The notes: a model not told the origin generated them from the letters alone. A DNA stretch of 58,464 nucleotides from Acidobacteriota bacterium (GCA_003223215.1 QHYH01000127.1:1-58464); one strand, 5' to 3'; counted from the first letter of the stretch, positions 9,873-18,390 are shown. Numbers and translations: made by a program.

Positions 9873-10979
9873 TCAACTTGCCGCCCGTGCTCTTTTTGCC
9901 AACGATGCGGCCGTGACTAGCTTGTGCGCAATATAATTGTAAGGCGGCACGGTTTGCCCATTTAGGATTCCCAGTCCCAATTGAATTAATCGAGGGCCAT
10001 AGTTTCCCGCTTCATGCGATACGGAAGCAATGTAGGGTGTCCCAGGAGTCTTCATCTCTTCGAGTGCCTCATTGATGCAATCCTGGCCGACGATCGCAAC
10101 GTCTTTTTCTCTCTTCAATTCTCTCACCGCCTGCAGAGCCCCCAGCCCGCTGGTATCCGTAGCTGCTGCGATCAACAACCCTCGTTTTTTGGAATGCCGT
10201 CGAAGGAAGTCTTGCACCAGCCGGCAGCTTTTCTCGCGCAAGCCTTCTCCGTCCATTAAGACGTAAACCTCCTGCTTCAGGCCAGGAAGCCGCGAGCGCA
10301 CACCGGCGAAAGCGCCGGTGATGCGGCTTTGCACCAGCGGCCCCGCCTCCTCAATCCCCAGTCCAAGCACTTGGCTCACTTCCCCGCCCCAGTGACTCTT
10401 GGCAAAATGAGCCAAATACTGCCCGGCCTCAAATCCGACCCGGTAATTATCCACTCCAAAGAAAGTGGCGTGCGGATGTGGGATGTCTACCGCGATCAAT
10501 GGAATCCCTGCTGCACTGATTTTGTCGGCGATGGCCGGCGCGATTCGTTGATCGATCTGAAATTCTATAACCAGGTCAACCTGCTGTTGGACAAATTCCT
10601 CGGCATTTCGCACCGCTGTCTGCGCATCATAATGGTTGTCCAGAACTAACAAATCTACTCCCGCCGAGTTCGCCGCTGCTTGCAAGCTTTCTCTCACCCC
10701 CTCCGAGAAAGGCATCTCGGATGATTCACCTCCGAAGCCAAACCGGACTTTCCTCGGCCTAGCCACCAGACGATACAGTCCATTCTCGGAATGCGCCAGG
10801 TAGCCGCGATGAACAAGCGTCTTGAGAATGCGATAGACGGTCGTTTTGGAAATGTTTGTTCGTTGATAGATTTCCTCGAGCGTCCTCGGAGTATTCTCCT
10901 TCTGCATCAGTTCCAGAACATCGAGCGCCTTGGACAAGACGGGAATCACGTACAATCGGCTGCGGAACGCTCGGACCAT
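9873..10979 (-). CDS. Transcriptional regulator: IclR-type wHTH fused to LacI/RbsB-type sugar-binding domain
   Basis: The predicted sugar-responsive regulator of the rhamnose genes, 368 residues. Residues about 11-62 form an IclR-type winged helix-turn-helix (LSKALDVLELM, then NISKTTVYRILKTLVHRGYL). The rest is not the usual IclR ligand domain but a type-I periplasmic-binding-protein fold (about 78-355), with NAEEFVQQQVDLVIEFQID, GIPLIAVDIPHPHATFFG and DNYRVGFEAGQYLA typical of LacI/RbsB proteins. The ATG at 10979 has GAGG about 9 nt upstream; an in-frame TTG at 10994 is possible. It lies upstream of the rhaD operon on the same strand and is divergent from rhaT. Direct control of both is inferred from position and from the shared operators. 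Confidence 0.85.
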   Translation of the reverse strand: MVRAFRSRLYVIPVLSKALDVLELMQKENTPRTLEEIYQRTNISKTTVYRILKTLVHRGYLAHSENGLYRLVARPRKVRFGFGGESSEMPFSEGVRESLQAAANSAGVDLLVLDNHYDAQTAVRNAEEFVQQQVDLVIEFQIDQRIAPAIADKISAAGIPLIAVDIPHPHATFFGVDNYRVGFEAGQYLAHFAKSHWGGEVSQVLGLGIEEAGPLVQSRITGAFAGVRSRLPGLKQEVYVLMDGEGLREKSCRLVQDFLRRHSKKRGLLIAAATDTSGLGALQAVRELKREKDVAIVGQDCINEALEEMKTPGTPYIASVSHEAGNYGPRLIQLGLGILNGQTVPPYNYIAHKLVTAASLAKRARAAS

Positions 10980-11035
10980 ATTGTTTCGCCTCAACGCGAG
11001 TTGTTCTCTGGAAGTATACCCCTAACGCTAAATTT

Positions 11036-11086
11036 CAATACGGACATTCGTTTTGTATTGACAGGCCTTCCTTCAGGCACTACAGT
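11036..11086 (+). promoter_or_regulatory. rhaT promoter with CAATAC/GTATTG operator
   Basis: CAATAC (11036-11041) and GTATTG (11055-11060) are perfect inverted arms. The second overlaps the -35 box TTGACA (11058-11063). A 17-nt spacer leads to TACAGT (11081-11086). This is one of the best promoters in the window. It lies in the 196-nt divergent region between the regulator and rhaT. Confidence 0.75.
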
Positions 11087-11175
11087 CGCGAGTCGCCGTG
11101 CCTTCGTCTTTGGTTGCTTGGATTTCTCGGGAGTCACGATTCTAATCCGCTTGTCTCAAGAACAGAGAGGACCGT

Positions 11176-12378
11176 TTGCTCGCACCAAATCCCCCATTGG
11201 GCGTGTTCCTACACTGGCTTGGTGGCTTGGCGTCCGCAAGCTTTTACGTTCCTTACCGTCGGGTAAAAGCGTGGTCTTGGGAAACCTATTGGTTAGTCGG
11301 TGGTTTCTTCAGCTGGATCATTGCGCCCTGGTTCTTGGCCTTCGTGATGACGCGCAGTGTGGCTCAAGTCCTTCATGAGACTCCGACGAGCAGCCTCTTC
11401 TGGACCTACGGGTTCGGGGCTCTTTGGGGCTTGGGTGGCCTCACGTTCGGTCTCACCATGCGTTATCTCGGCATGTCCCTCGGTATGGCGGTCGCGCTCG
11501 GCTACACCGCCGTTTTCGGGACCTTGATGCCACCTATTTTCCGCGGCGAATTTAGGTCCGAGGTATTGGGCACCTCCTCAGGGCGGATCATCCTGGTTGG
11601 TGTCGTCGTCTGTCTCCTCGGCATCATTTTTGCCGGAGCGGCAGGGATGTCGAAAGAAAAGGAGATGTCCGCAGAGCAGAAGCGCGCCTCCATCAAAGAG
11701 TTTGATTTGAAACGCGGCCTTTTGGTCGCAACCTTCTCCGGAATCATGAGTGCCTGCTTCGCTTATGGCCTCGCGGCAGGCGATCCCATCAAAGCCCTTT
11801 CTGTGAAGTACGGCACGTCGCAAATTTGGCAGGGGCTTCCGGCACTAATCGTGGTACTGCTCGGCGGATTCACTACAAACTTTATTTGGTGTCTAATCCT
11901 CAACGTAAGAAACCGCACGGGTTATCAGTATTTCTCCTCTAGAATCCACGAGGGCGGGCCCGATCGAACGGATGAGCCGATCCTCGAATCTGTCACGGAT
12001 GCTCCCGGTGAGGAAATGGCAGTAGCCGCCGCGATTTCTGCTGACAAGACCAAGCTAACAAGAGCACCGATGCTCCCGAACTATTTCTTTTCAGCTTTGG
12101 CGGGAACAACCTGGTATTTTCAGTTTTTCTTCTACACCATGGGCGAAACCCAGATGGGTCGCTTCAAGTTTTCTAGCTGGACTCTGCATATGGCCAGCAT
12201 CATTATCTTTAGCACTTTGTGGGGAATTGCCCTCAAAGAATGGAAAGGTGCTGGCACTCGCACAAAATTACTCGTCGCCCTGAGTCTCTTGGTGCTGGTG
12301 GGCTCCACCATGATCGTGGGCTATGGCAATTACATAGGTAAGGCCGGTACGGCAACGCAATCCGCATCTTCACACTGA
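11176..12378 (+). CDS. rhaT: L-rhamnose:H+ symporter
   Basis: Imports L-rhamnose with a proton across the inner membrane. The 400-residue polytopic protein aligns by eye with enteric RhaT: FYVPYRRVKAWSWETYWLVGG, FGALWGLGGLTFGLTMRYLG and GTTWYFQFFFYTMGE are hallmark stretches, and about ten membrane segments are visible. The start is a TTG at 11176, with AGAGAGG 5 nt upstream, and gives the family N-terminus (GVFLHWLGG). A loop of about 55 residues between the later helices (about residues 255-300) is longer than in the enteric protein. lldD follows after 22 nt, so the two are probably cotranscribed. Confidence 0.94.
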   Translation: MLAPNPPLGVFLHWLGGLASASFYVPYRRVKAWSWETYWLVGGFFSWIIAPWFLAFVMTRSVAQVLHETPTSSLFWTYGFGALWGLGGLTFGLTMRYLGMSLGMAVALGYTAVFGTLMPPIFRGEFRSEVLGTSSGRIILVGVVVCLLGIIFAGAAGMSKEKEMSAEQKRASIKEFDLKRGLLVATFSGIMSACFAYGLAAGDPIKALSVKYGTSQIWQGLPALIVVLLGGFTTNFIWCLILNVRNRTGYQYFSSRIHEGGPDRTDEPILESVTDAPGEEMAVAAAISADKTKLTRAPMLPNYFFSALAGTTWYFQFFFYTMGETQMGRFKFSSWTLHMASIIIFSTLWGIALKEWKGAGTRTKLLVALSLLVLVGSTMIVGYGNYIGKAGTATQSASSH

Positions 12379-12400
12379 ACTAGGTCCTCCATGAGACTCG

Positions 12401-13609
12401 GTGTCACGACAAGAAATCCGGAGCACCGTGCATAGCACACCACGCTCATTGGCCTCTCCGCGGGTCATTAATATCCACGACCTCCGTCATCTGGCGCAGG
12501 GCCGCCTCCCTAGGGTGGTCTTCGACTATCTTGATGGCGGCGCCGAGAGTGAAGTCACTCTACGGGAAAACTGCCGGGTGTTCGATGACGTCACCTTTCG
12601 CCCTCGGCAAGCAGTTGCGATTCCCGAATGTGACCTCCGCACTCGGGTTCTCTCCGCCGATTTGGCCTTCCCCGCGATTCTAGCCCCCATTGGCTACAGT
12701 AGATTGATGCATCCCGGCGGAGAAATCGCTGCGGCAGCCGCAGCGGAGGAGGCTGGCCTTGCCTACACTCTATCCACGATTTCTGGGCACAAACTGGAAA
12801 ATGTCCGGGCCGCTTCAAAAGGACCCGTCTGGTATCAACTCTACCTTGTGGGGGGACGCGAGGTCGCTGAAGGGGCCATTGACCGCGCCCGTCGCGCTGG
12901 ATTCTCGGCGCTGGTCGTTACTATCGACACTCCCGTGGCGGGAATGCGCGAACGCGACCCGCGCAACGGAATGAAGGAACTCTTGGGCGGCTCAATATTT
13001 TCCAAACTGCCTTTCCTGCCACAGATGTTTACACACCCTCGATGGCTCGTGCGGTTTCTTATCGATGGGGGCGTGCCAAAACTAGAGAACATCGTTATCC
13101 CGGGTAAGGGACCGATGTCCCTCATCGACGTCACGGCTGCCCTTGCCCGGGCTGTCGTCACCTGGGAAGACATTCGCTGGCTCAAGCGCATCTGGACCGG
13201 GCCGATTGTCGTCAAAGGAGTGCTCACGGCTGAAGATGCCAAACGTGCCGTGGACGAAGGCGCAGCCGCGATTGTGGTTTCCAACCACGGTGGACGTCAA
13301 CTCGACGGCGCTCCAGCCACCTTGAGAGTGCTCCCAGAAGTGGTAGCCGCCGTCAGCGGCAAAGCCGAAGTCCTCATGGATGGCGGTGTTCGCCGCGGCA
13401 GCGATATCATAAAAGCGGTCTGTCTTGGCGCTCGCGCCGTTCTGTTGGGACGTGCTTACGCCTTTGGTCTTGCCGCCGCTGGAAAGGCCGGGGTTACCCG
13501 CGCGCTTGAGATTTTACGTGATGATGTGGAACGCACGCTGCGCCTCCTTGGCTGTCCGTCCGTCTCCGCGCTGAATTCCTCCTACTTAAACATTCCTAAA
13601 CATTGGTGA
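12401..13609 (+). CDS. lldD: FMN-dependent L-lactate dehydrogenase (alpha-hydroxy-acid oxidase family)
   Basis: Oxidises L-lactate to pyruvate with FMN, passing electrons to the quinone pool. The 402-residue protein has the full family barrel: VFDYLDGGAESEVTLREN at the N-terminus, ILAPIGYSRLMHPGGE, the catalytic strand VVSNHGGRQLDGAPAT with the active-site His and Arg, and the FMN-phosphate motif MDGGVRRGSDIIKA followed by LGRAYAFGLAAAG. It starts with GTG at 12401; another GTG lies at 12428. Placement after rhaT fits disposal of lactate made from the lactaldehyde produced by rhaD. Other alpha-hydroxy acids are possible substrates. Confidence 0.88.
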   Translation: MSRQEIRSTVHSTPRSLASPRVINIHDLRHLAQGRLPRVVFDYLDGGAESEVTLRENCRVFDDVTFRPRQAVAIPECDLRTRVLSADLAFPAILAPIGYSRLMHPGGEIAAAAAAEEAGLAYTLSTISGHKLENVRAASKGPVWYQLYLVGGREVAEGAIDRARRAGFSALVVTIDTPVAGMRERDPRNGMKELLGGSIFSKLPFLPQMFTHPRWLVRFLIDGGVPKLENIVIPGKGPMSLIDVTAALARAVVTWEDIRWLKRIWTGPIVVKGVLTAEDAKRAVDEGAAAIVVSNHGGRQLDGAPATLRVLPEVVAAVSGKAEVLMDGGVRRGSDIIKAVCLGARAVLLGRAYAFGLAAAGKAGVTRALEILRDDVERTLRLLGCPSVSALNSSYLNIPKHW

Positions 13610-13624
13610 GTGCGAGCCACTGCA

Positions 13625-14293
13625 ATGCCTATCCAGGCCAACGCGGACCGATGCATCCAACACCCCAGATGTTCGTGCCATCATTCTCGACTACGGCTTG
13701 GTTCTCTGCCGCCAGCCTTCGCTAGAAGGGATTGACCGAATAGCCCAAATCTTCGGTGTTGATCACCCCACTTTTTGGCAACTCTACGAAAAGAACCGCG
13801 GCGCTTACGACAAGAACGATATTGGTGGCAAGGAATACTGGCGCCGTTTTGCAAGTGACACGAATACTCATCTCGATCACGATACCCTCGAGAAGCTGCT
13901 GCGGTGGGACATTGAAATATGGAGCCACCTTGAAGAACGTCTGCTCTCCTGGACACGGTCGCTGCGAGTGGCCGGTTTCAAACGGCTCTACTCTCCAACC
14001 TGCATCTCAGGTTTTCCGCTCATATCCGTTCGAGTTCAGAATGGTTGCAGTTGTTTGATCACCTGATCTTTTCCTCGGAAGTACGTCTCATCAAGCCCGA
14101 TCCCGCACTTTTTCTTAATTGCCTGCAGGTTCTGAGCGTGAAGCCAGAGCAAACTCTTTTCATTGACGATCGCGACGCGAATGTCAAGACCGCCACCGCG
14201 CTGGGAATCTACGCGATCAAGTACGAGTCTGTGCCTCAGCTAGCCACAAGTCTAAGGGCCTTGCAATTCCCACTATTACCCCCGTCACTCTGA
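13625..14293 (+). pseudogene. HAD-family hydrolase broken by two homopolymer frameshifts
   Basis: A HAD-IA hydrolase can be read in three frame segments. The motif I strand (VRAIILDYGLVLC) is in one frame, but the only upstream ATG (13625) is in another. Removing one C from the CCCC run at 13663-13666 joins them. The cap region runs to about 13979. Adding one A to the AAA run at 13980-13982 restores TALLSNLH and the C-terminal motifs (IKPDPALFL, FIDDRDANVKTATALGI). Both changes fall in homopolymers, so sequencing error is a real alternative to true decay. It begins 15 nt after lldD. The motif I Asp pair is altered (DYG instead of DxD), as in some DYG-type HAD families. Confidence 0.75.
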
Positions 14294-14343
14294 CGGGATG
14301 CCGATTCATCTACGCCTAAACTTGGACTGCCGAGCAAATGGTA

Positions 14344-14460
14344 CTTCAATAGGTAAATAAATTCACTTCTCTATTGACAGCATCCGAATTTTGCCACTAA
14401 AGTGCGCGCGACAGTTCGGGCGGCCAGGAGCCTTCGCAGGTGCAGCAGCGGTGCGCCAGG
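14344..14460 (+). repeat. Stand-alone second copy (B) of the receptor promoter/operator
   Basis: This stretch repeats copy A (4606-4489, minus strand) with roughly 85% identity by eye. It keeps the 30-nt element with CAATAG and CTATTG arms (14347-14376), TTGACA (14374-14379), an 18-nt spacer and TAAAGT (14398-14403), and the conserved CCAGGAGCCTTCGCAGGTGC. No receptor gene follows. It may be the remnant of a lost receptor gene or may drive the PLC-like gene at 14995. Confidence 0.8.
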
Positions 14461-14994
14461 GTAGGCGAGCAACGTCGCGCGATTGTGGAGGCTGCTGAGA
14501 ATCGCGAAGATCCGCGGCCGGAGGCGCTCGCGCGAACATCGTGAAACCGGACCGATACGGCCCTTAGCGACCGTCCTCTCAGACGGTACGTGCGTGAATC
14601 TGATTCAGCTGGCGCAACGCGTGGGATGACCTGCTACGCACGCTTGTGAATGGCGATACAACCGGCAGCGGTCGATTGCCGCACAAGTGCTCTGCACTTT
14701 AGCTAAGAGTGACTCGCAGCAGCGCATGCTAGAGATGCAGTGAAGACTCAATTCACGAATCGTCGTCGGTCTGGAAGCTACCGCAAGCGGCTGCCTGGCC
14801 GAATAGTCGGCTCCAAGTACAGGTGATCTCGATTGTTAGCAAGAGTAGGATGTGAACGGTTGCGTTCACCCCAGGGCAGAGGTCTAGTCCGCGACGATGG
14901 AGTGGACTCTCATTTTCCATCATTTTCCAAGTTGAACCCGCAAAATCGTTTATATTGAAGTTTCTTACTTTCCGCTCGCCGCAGGAGACTCTAG
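14461..14994 (+). other. Non-coding stretch before the PLC-like gene
   Basis: No open frame here shows family features or good codon pattern in either strand. Only short overlapping frames occur. If promoter copy B is active, this would be a leader of about 580 nt; otherwise it is debris of a deleted gene. Confidence 0.5.
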
Positions 14995-15984
14995 ATGTGC
15001 ATTCGGTTTTTGCGAACGCTTGCCTGTTCGTTGATTCTATTTTGCCTTCCAACGCTTTTGGATTCCTCGCAGGTTGCTCTCCGCCCAGGTACTCGCGTTC
15101 TCCTCGATGCTCACAACTGTTATCCCTACTACGAATGGTGGTTCGATCGCATCGACCGCGCCCTTTCCGCGGGCACTCCCCTCGCCATCGAGCAGGATTT
15201 GCTTTGGGCCAAAAATCCGCGAACCGGCGCGATAAGTTCGGTCGTGAGTCACGGCGGCCCGCCCACGGGAGCCGAGCCGGGAATTCGCGAATATTTCTTG
15301 GAACGCGTACGCCCCATCGTGGAAAATGCCTTGCGCGATGGCAATCAAGGCGATTGGCCGCTGATCACCTTGAATCTTGATCTCAAATCAGAGGAACCCG
15401 AGCATCTCGCCGCAATTTGGCAATTGCTGTCGCAATATCAGGACTGGCTCACCACTGCTCCCCGCACCGGCACCATCGACAAGATGGAAACTCTCGAGGT
15501 TCGTCCAGTTCTTGTCCTGACAGGCGAGTCCAACGCGCAAAAAGCCGTCTTCTACGATCAGGTCCCCGAAGGCGGAAAGCTCTTGGTATTCGGAGCCGTG
15601 CGCACCGATACGAAAGACCCCTCCGCGCCGCCCGAAGTGCTGGCGCCTGATCCTGCCGACAATTATCATCGCTGGTGGAACAACAGTTGGCACGTCGTCG
15701 AACCGCAAGGCCAACCAAAGGCGGGCGATTGGACTCCGCAAAAAGAAGCGCGCCTGAAACAGCTTGTTCGTTACGCCCATTCCCGCAATTTATGGATTCG
15801 CTTTTACACTCTCGACGGCGCCACCAAAGCGGAACTAAGCTGCAAAGGGTGGTTCAGCTCCTACAACTTCGGTTCGAAGAATGCGGTCCGTCTGCGCTGG
15901 AAGGCGGCCGCCGAAGCCAGCGTTGATTTCATTGCGTCGGATCAATACGAAGATCTCGGCGCCTTCCTCAAATCGCGTAAGTAA
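14995..15984 (+). CDS. Secreted PLC-like / glycerophosphodiesterase-fold protein (AIM6-like)
   Basis: A secreted protein of 329 residues with a signal peptide (MCIRFLRTLACSLILFCLPT). The mature part starts with a PLC-like phosphodiesterase barrel: LLDAHNCYPYYEWW holds the first catalytic-type His, IEQDLLW the acidic strand, and VVSHGGPP a second His region. Later strands include LITLNLDLKSEEPEH and LWIRFYTLDG, and the C-terminus has DFIASDQYEDLGAFL. The arrangement matches the PI-PLC/GDPD superfamily, in particular the AIM6-like group. The substrate is unknown. AGGAGA lies 6 nt before the ATG. The gene is intact and isolated within a degraded region. Confidence 0.7.
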   Translation: MCIRFLRTLACSLILFCLPTLLDSSQVALRPGTRVLLDAHNCYPYYEWWFDRIDRALSAGTPLAIEQDLLWAKNPRTGAISSVVSHGGPPTGAEPGIREYFLERVRPIVENALRDGNQGDWPLITLNLDLKSEEPEHLAAIWQLLSQYQDWLTTAPRTGTIDKMETLEVRPVLVLTGESNAQKAVFYDQVPEGGKLLVFGAVRTDTKDPSAPPEVLAPDPADNYHRWWNNSWHVVEPQGQPKAGDWTPQKEARLKQLVRYAHSRNLWIRFYTLDGATKAELSCKGWFSSYNFGSKNAVRLRWKAAAEASVDFIASDQYEDLGAFLKSRK

Positions 15985-16894
15985 TTGGTGTTCAGTGTTA
16001 GCGATCATGTAAAAACGCATTTTTTGGAGCCGGCCAACATTCCCTAGCTGCCCCGCCGCACGAGGCCGGAGGGAAAACCGGCCGGAGCGCCTGATGAGTG
16101 AGAGCGGAGGCAACTCAGTCGACAAACTCCACCGCACACACGAAGATACGGGAGGACGCGGATGATGTGTGGAGGGATGATGCTGCTCCTTATTCCTGGA
16201 GCGATAAGCAATTCAAATGCCGTGATCCGGCAGGAGTTCAGAAAACTACGTTTTCAGATGATCGATGACAGTGTCAGCAATCTCTCAGAGAATCTTATGC
16301 ACGCTGCCGTCGGAAGCTTCAAGCACTTCCTCGTCTGTCTGCCGCTTTCTTTCTCCAGGCACCAGCCTTTCGAGAGTTGCGAACAGCTCGCTTACGCGAA
16401 TCGGTTTGGAAACGTACCTGTCCATCCCGGCCAGGAGGCCAAAGCTCCGAAAGCATGGCGGAATTCGCTGGCATCGACGAGCATGAAATGCGCAGAGGAA
16501 TGAGTTCTTGCTCATGGCAGCGACCAGGACGAGTTTTTCGCCATACCCGATGATGCTATCGACTCCCAAACCGGCCTCTGTTCAGAAAACTACATTTCCC
16601 AATGCGTGCTAACATCTACTTCCCACTATGTCCGATTCCGAGCTGTCCCACGGGCGAACCGAAGTCTAATGACGGCGAATACTCTCATGCGTTCCGCCAC
16701 ACGCAGTGCAACCGAATCGCCGCTCCAGTAATTCCTGCGATTTGAATCTAAGCGCGAGCCACAGGCCGTCTGGGCAAGGAGATTGGAATCGCTGGGATTC
16801 AGTTCAGCAATGTGTTGGTCCATGATTCCAGGCGAGCTATGGATTTCTTTCATCTTGTACGTCACGTGCTAACAAATGCCATGGAAGTCCGTAT
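15985..16894. other. Gene-poor stretch containing one receiver-domain scrap
   Basis: Apart from the response-regulator remnant near 16340-16437, no frame on either strand looks like a protein family. Short frames at 16162-16503 (+) and 16626-16865 (-) have no recognisable features. The region separates the PLC-like gene from the AAA ATPase. Confidence 0.5.
16340..16437 (-). pseudogene. Remnant of a response-regulator receiver domain
   Basis: The minus-strand translation LLAGMDRYVSKPIRVSELF is the end of a CheY-like receiver domain. The AGMD-xYxSKPI signature with the conserved Lys-Pro is followed by helix 5 (ATLERLVPG). Such ends are typical of hybrid histidine kinases. The rest of the domain is absent or out of frame upstream, and no kinase is present. 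The evidence is a single motif, so confidence is moderate. Confidence 0.6.
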
Positions 16895-18016
16895 TCAGAC
16901 GTCTTTCCTAGACCCTTCGACTTGAGTCTCACCGTTTGACATACAGAGGCGCACGCGCGGTACGCCGGAATGTTGCTCGATCCGGTCAGCCAAGGGCTGC
17001 GAATGCGTGGTGATCCAGAGCTGGGTGTTTCTCGATGCGCGAACGATTAAGTGCGCCAGGGCATCCAGAATGTCTGGATGCAGGCTAGTCTCTGGTTCGT
17101 TGAGTGCCAATAGCGACGGTGGACGAGGGCTAAGCAGTACCGCACAAAGACATAAGAACCGCACTTGTCCGTCCGAGAATTCTTGCGTCTGCAAGGGACG
17201 GAGCAGCCCGGGAATTTTCATCTTTATGCTGAAGAGGGTTTCCATGGCTTCGATAGCAAGAGTCGCGCCTCCAAAGGCCTCGGCTACGGTCTGGCGAAGG
17301 GCAGTACCATCGCCGATTTCAAGAATTGTTTGGAGAGCAGCCGCAAGGTCCGAGCCGTCATGACTCAGAACTGGTGTATAGACGCCAATTTGCGGCTGCC
17401 GCACGGGGGACTCCAGGTCTGTACGGAAATGGTGATAAAAACGCCAGCTCAAGATCTGCTGGCGTATTGCGGATATTTCTGGATAGAGGTGCGGATCAAT
17501 GATCTGCGACAGGACGGACTCGTGTTTCGAAATCTGGAAGGGATAGGTGACCATATTGCCTTCAGCGTTGCGCAACCACGCCGAAGGTTCGTCGCGTTTT
17601 AACATAGCCACGCGACGTTTCGCTTCAGAGGGCCAGATATACCAGATATATTCTTCCTTTACGCGAGGGTCGAGTATGAACATGGTTCCCAGTGCATGCT
17701 CGTTTTGGGACGGGAGGCCGATTTGTAGCTCGTACGCGAACTTCGCCGCTTCAAAGCCAAGCACGACTCGTTTTGGAGGTTGCTTACGCTGATAGCGAAC
17801 GCGCTCGCCTCCAGCCCAGAATACGCTTGGCGTGCCGCGCTCCTCGGCTATGGCTCGCGACAATTGCCCTTGCGCCGCGCGCGCCATCAAGACAAGGGAG
17901 TTGTAAAGATTTGACTTTCCACAACCGTTCGGGCCCGTGAGGACATTAATTGGCTTCAATTCAAGGCAGAGGTCCCGAACAGACCTATAGCCACACACAT
18001 GGATCTGCTTGATCAC
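16895..18016 (-). CDS. AAA-family ATPase, RecF/OLD-like (AAA_21)
   Basis: The 373-residue protein has an ABC/SMC-type nucleotide-binding domain split as in RecF and OLD-like proteins. Walker A is LTGPNGCGKSNLYNSLVLM near residue 26. The signature region is EFSDGQVRFLCLCAVLL, Walker B is LLALNEPETSLHPDILDAL (family form D/N-EPE), and the switch His is in LWITTHSQPLADRI. No nuclease domain is attached. It starts with GTG at 18016 without a clear ribosome-binding site. Such stand-alone ATPases occur in defence and repair contexts, but no partner gene is adjacent: upstream is degraded DNA. The function is not assignable beyond ATP hydrolysis. Confidence 0.85.
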   Translation of the reverse strand: MIKQIHVCGYRSVRDLCLELKPINVLTGPNGCGKSNLYNSLVLMARAAQGQLSRAIAEERGTPSVFWAGGERVRYQRKQPPKRVVLGFEAAKFAYELQIGLPSQNEHALGTMFILDPRVKEEYIWYIWPSEAKRRVAMLKRDEPSAWLRNAEGNMVTYPFQISKHESVLSQIIDPHLYPEISAIRQQILSWRFYHHFRTDLESPVRQPQIGVYTPVLSHDGSDLAAALQTILEIGDGTALRQTVAEAFGGATLAIEAMETLFSIKMKIPGLLRPLQTQEFSDGQVRFLCLCAVLLSPRPPSLLALNEPETSLHPDILDALAHLIVRASRNTQLWITTHSQPLADRIEQHSGVPRVRLCMSNGETQVEGSRKDV

Positions 18017-18254
18017 TGTATGTAAACAATACCAGACTGAGGCTGACTCGGGTTCGTTTCCGTGTACCGCAGTCCGTGAAATGTGCCTAATCTGGCGTTC
18101 CTCAGCATTCCCCGAATCATGGACCCAACGAGAGAAAACAGATCGTAGCCCTCTTGGACACCGCGTGGCAGACCGACAGAGAGATAAACATTGGTTAACG
18201 GCCCCGTCCTGCTGGTTTTGCCATGCTCAGCAAACAGCGGCAACGCAAGATAGT

Positions 18255-18385
18255 TGCCGTCGCCTACGATGACTGTTGGCAGGGAAAGCGCCAAAAAAAG
18301 GGACCACCCCGCTCGGACTCCCGCGCCTTTCCACTCCTTTAACCCTATTCCCCATAGGCCACTAAAAAATGACGATGCTGGCCCG
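18255..18385 (-). pseudogene. C-terminal fragment of a second rhaT
   Basis: The minus-strand translation GLWGIGLKEWKGAGVRA, then TVIVGDGNYLA, matches the C-terminus of the intact RhaT at 11176-12378 (TLWGIALKEWKGAGTRT, then MIVGYGNYIG), with a short internal deletion. The preceding bases also match (GCCAGCATC then a T-run) but are out of frame. The rest of the gene is missing. It abuts the GH78 fragment on the opposite strand. Confidence 0.8.
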
Positions 18386-18390
18386 ACCAC

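Noticed and set aside
14753-15052. Minus-strand 99-codon frame
   Set aside because: Overlaps the start of the PLC-like gene, has no ribosome-binding site and no family similarity.
16162-16503. Plus-strand 113-codon frame
   Set aside because: Antisense to the receiver-domain remnant and without features.
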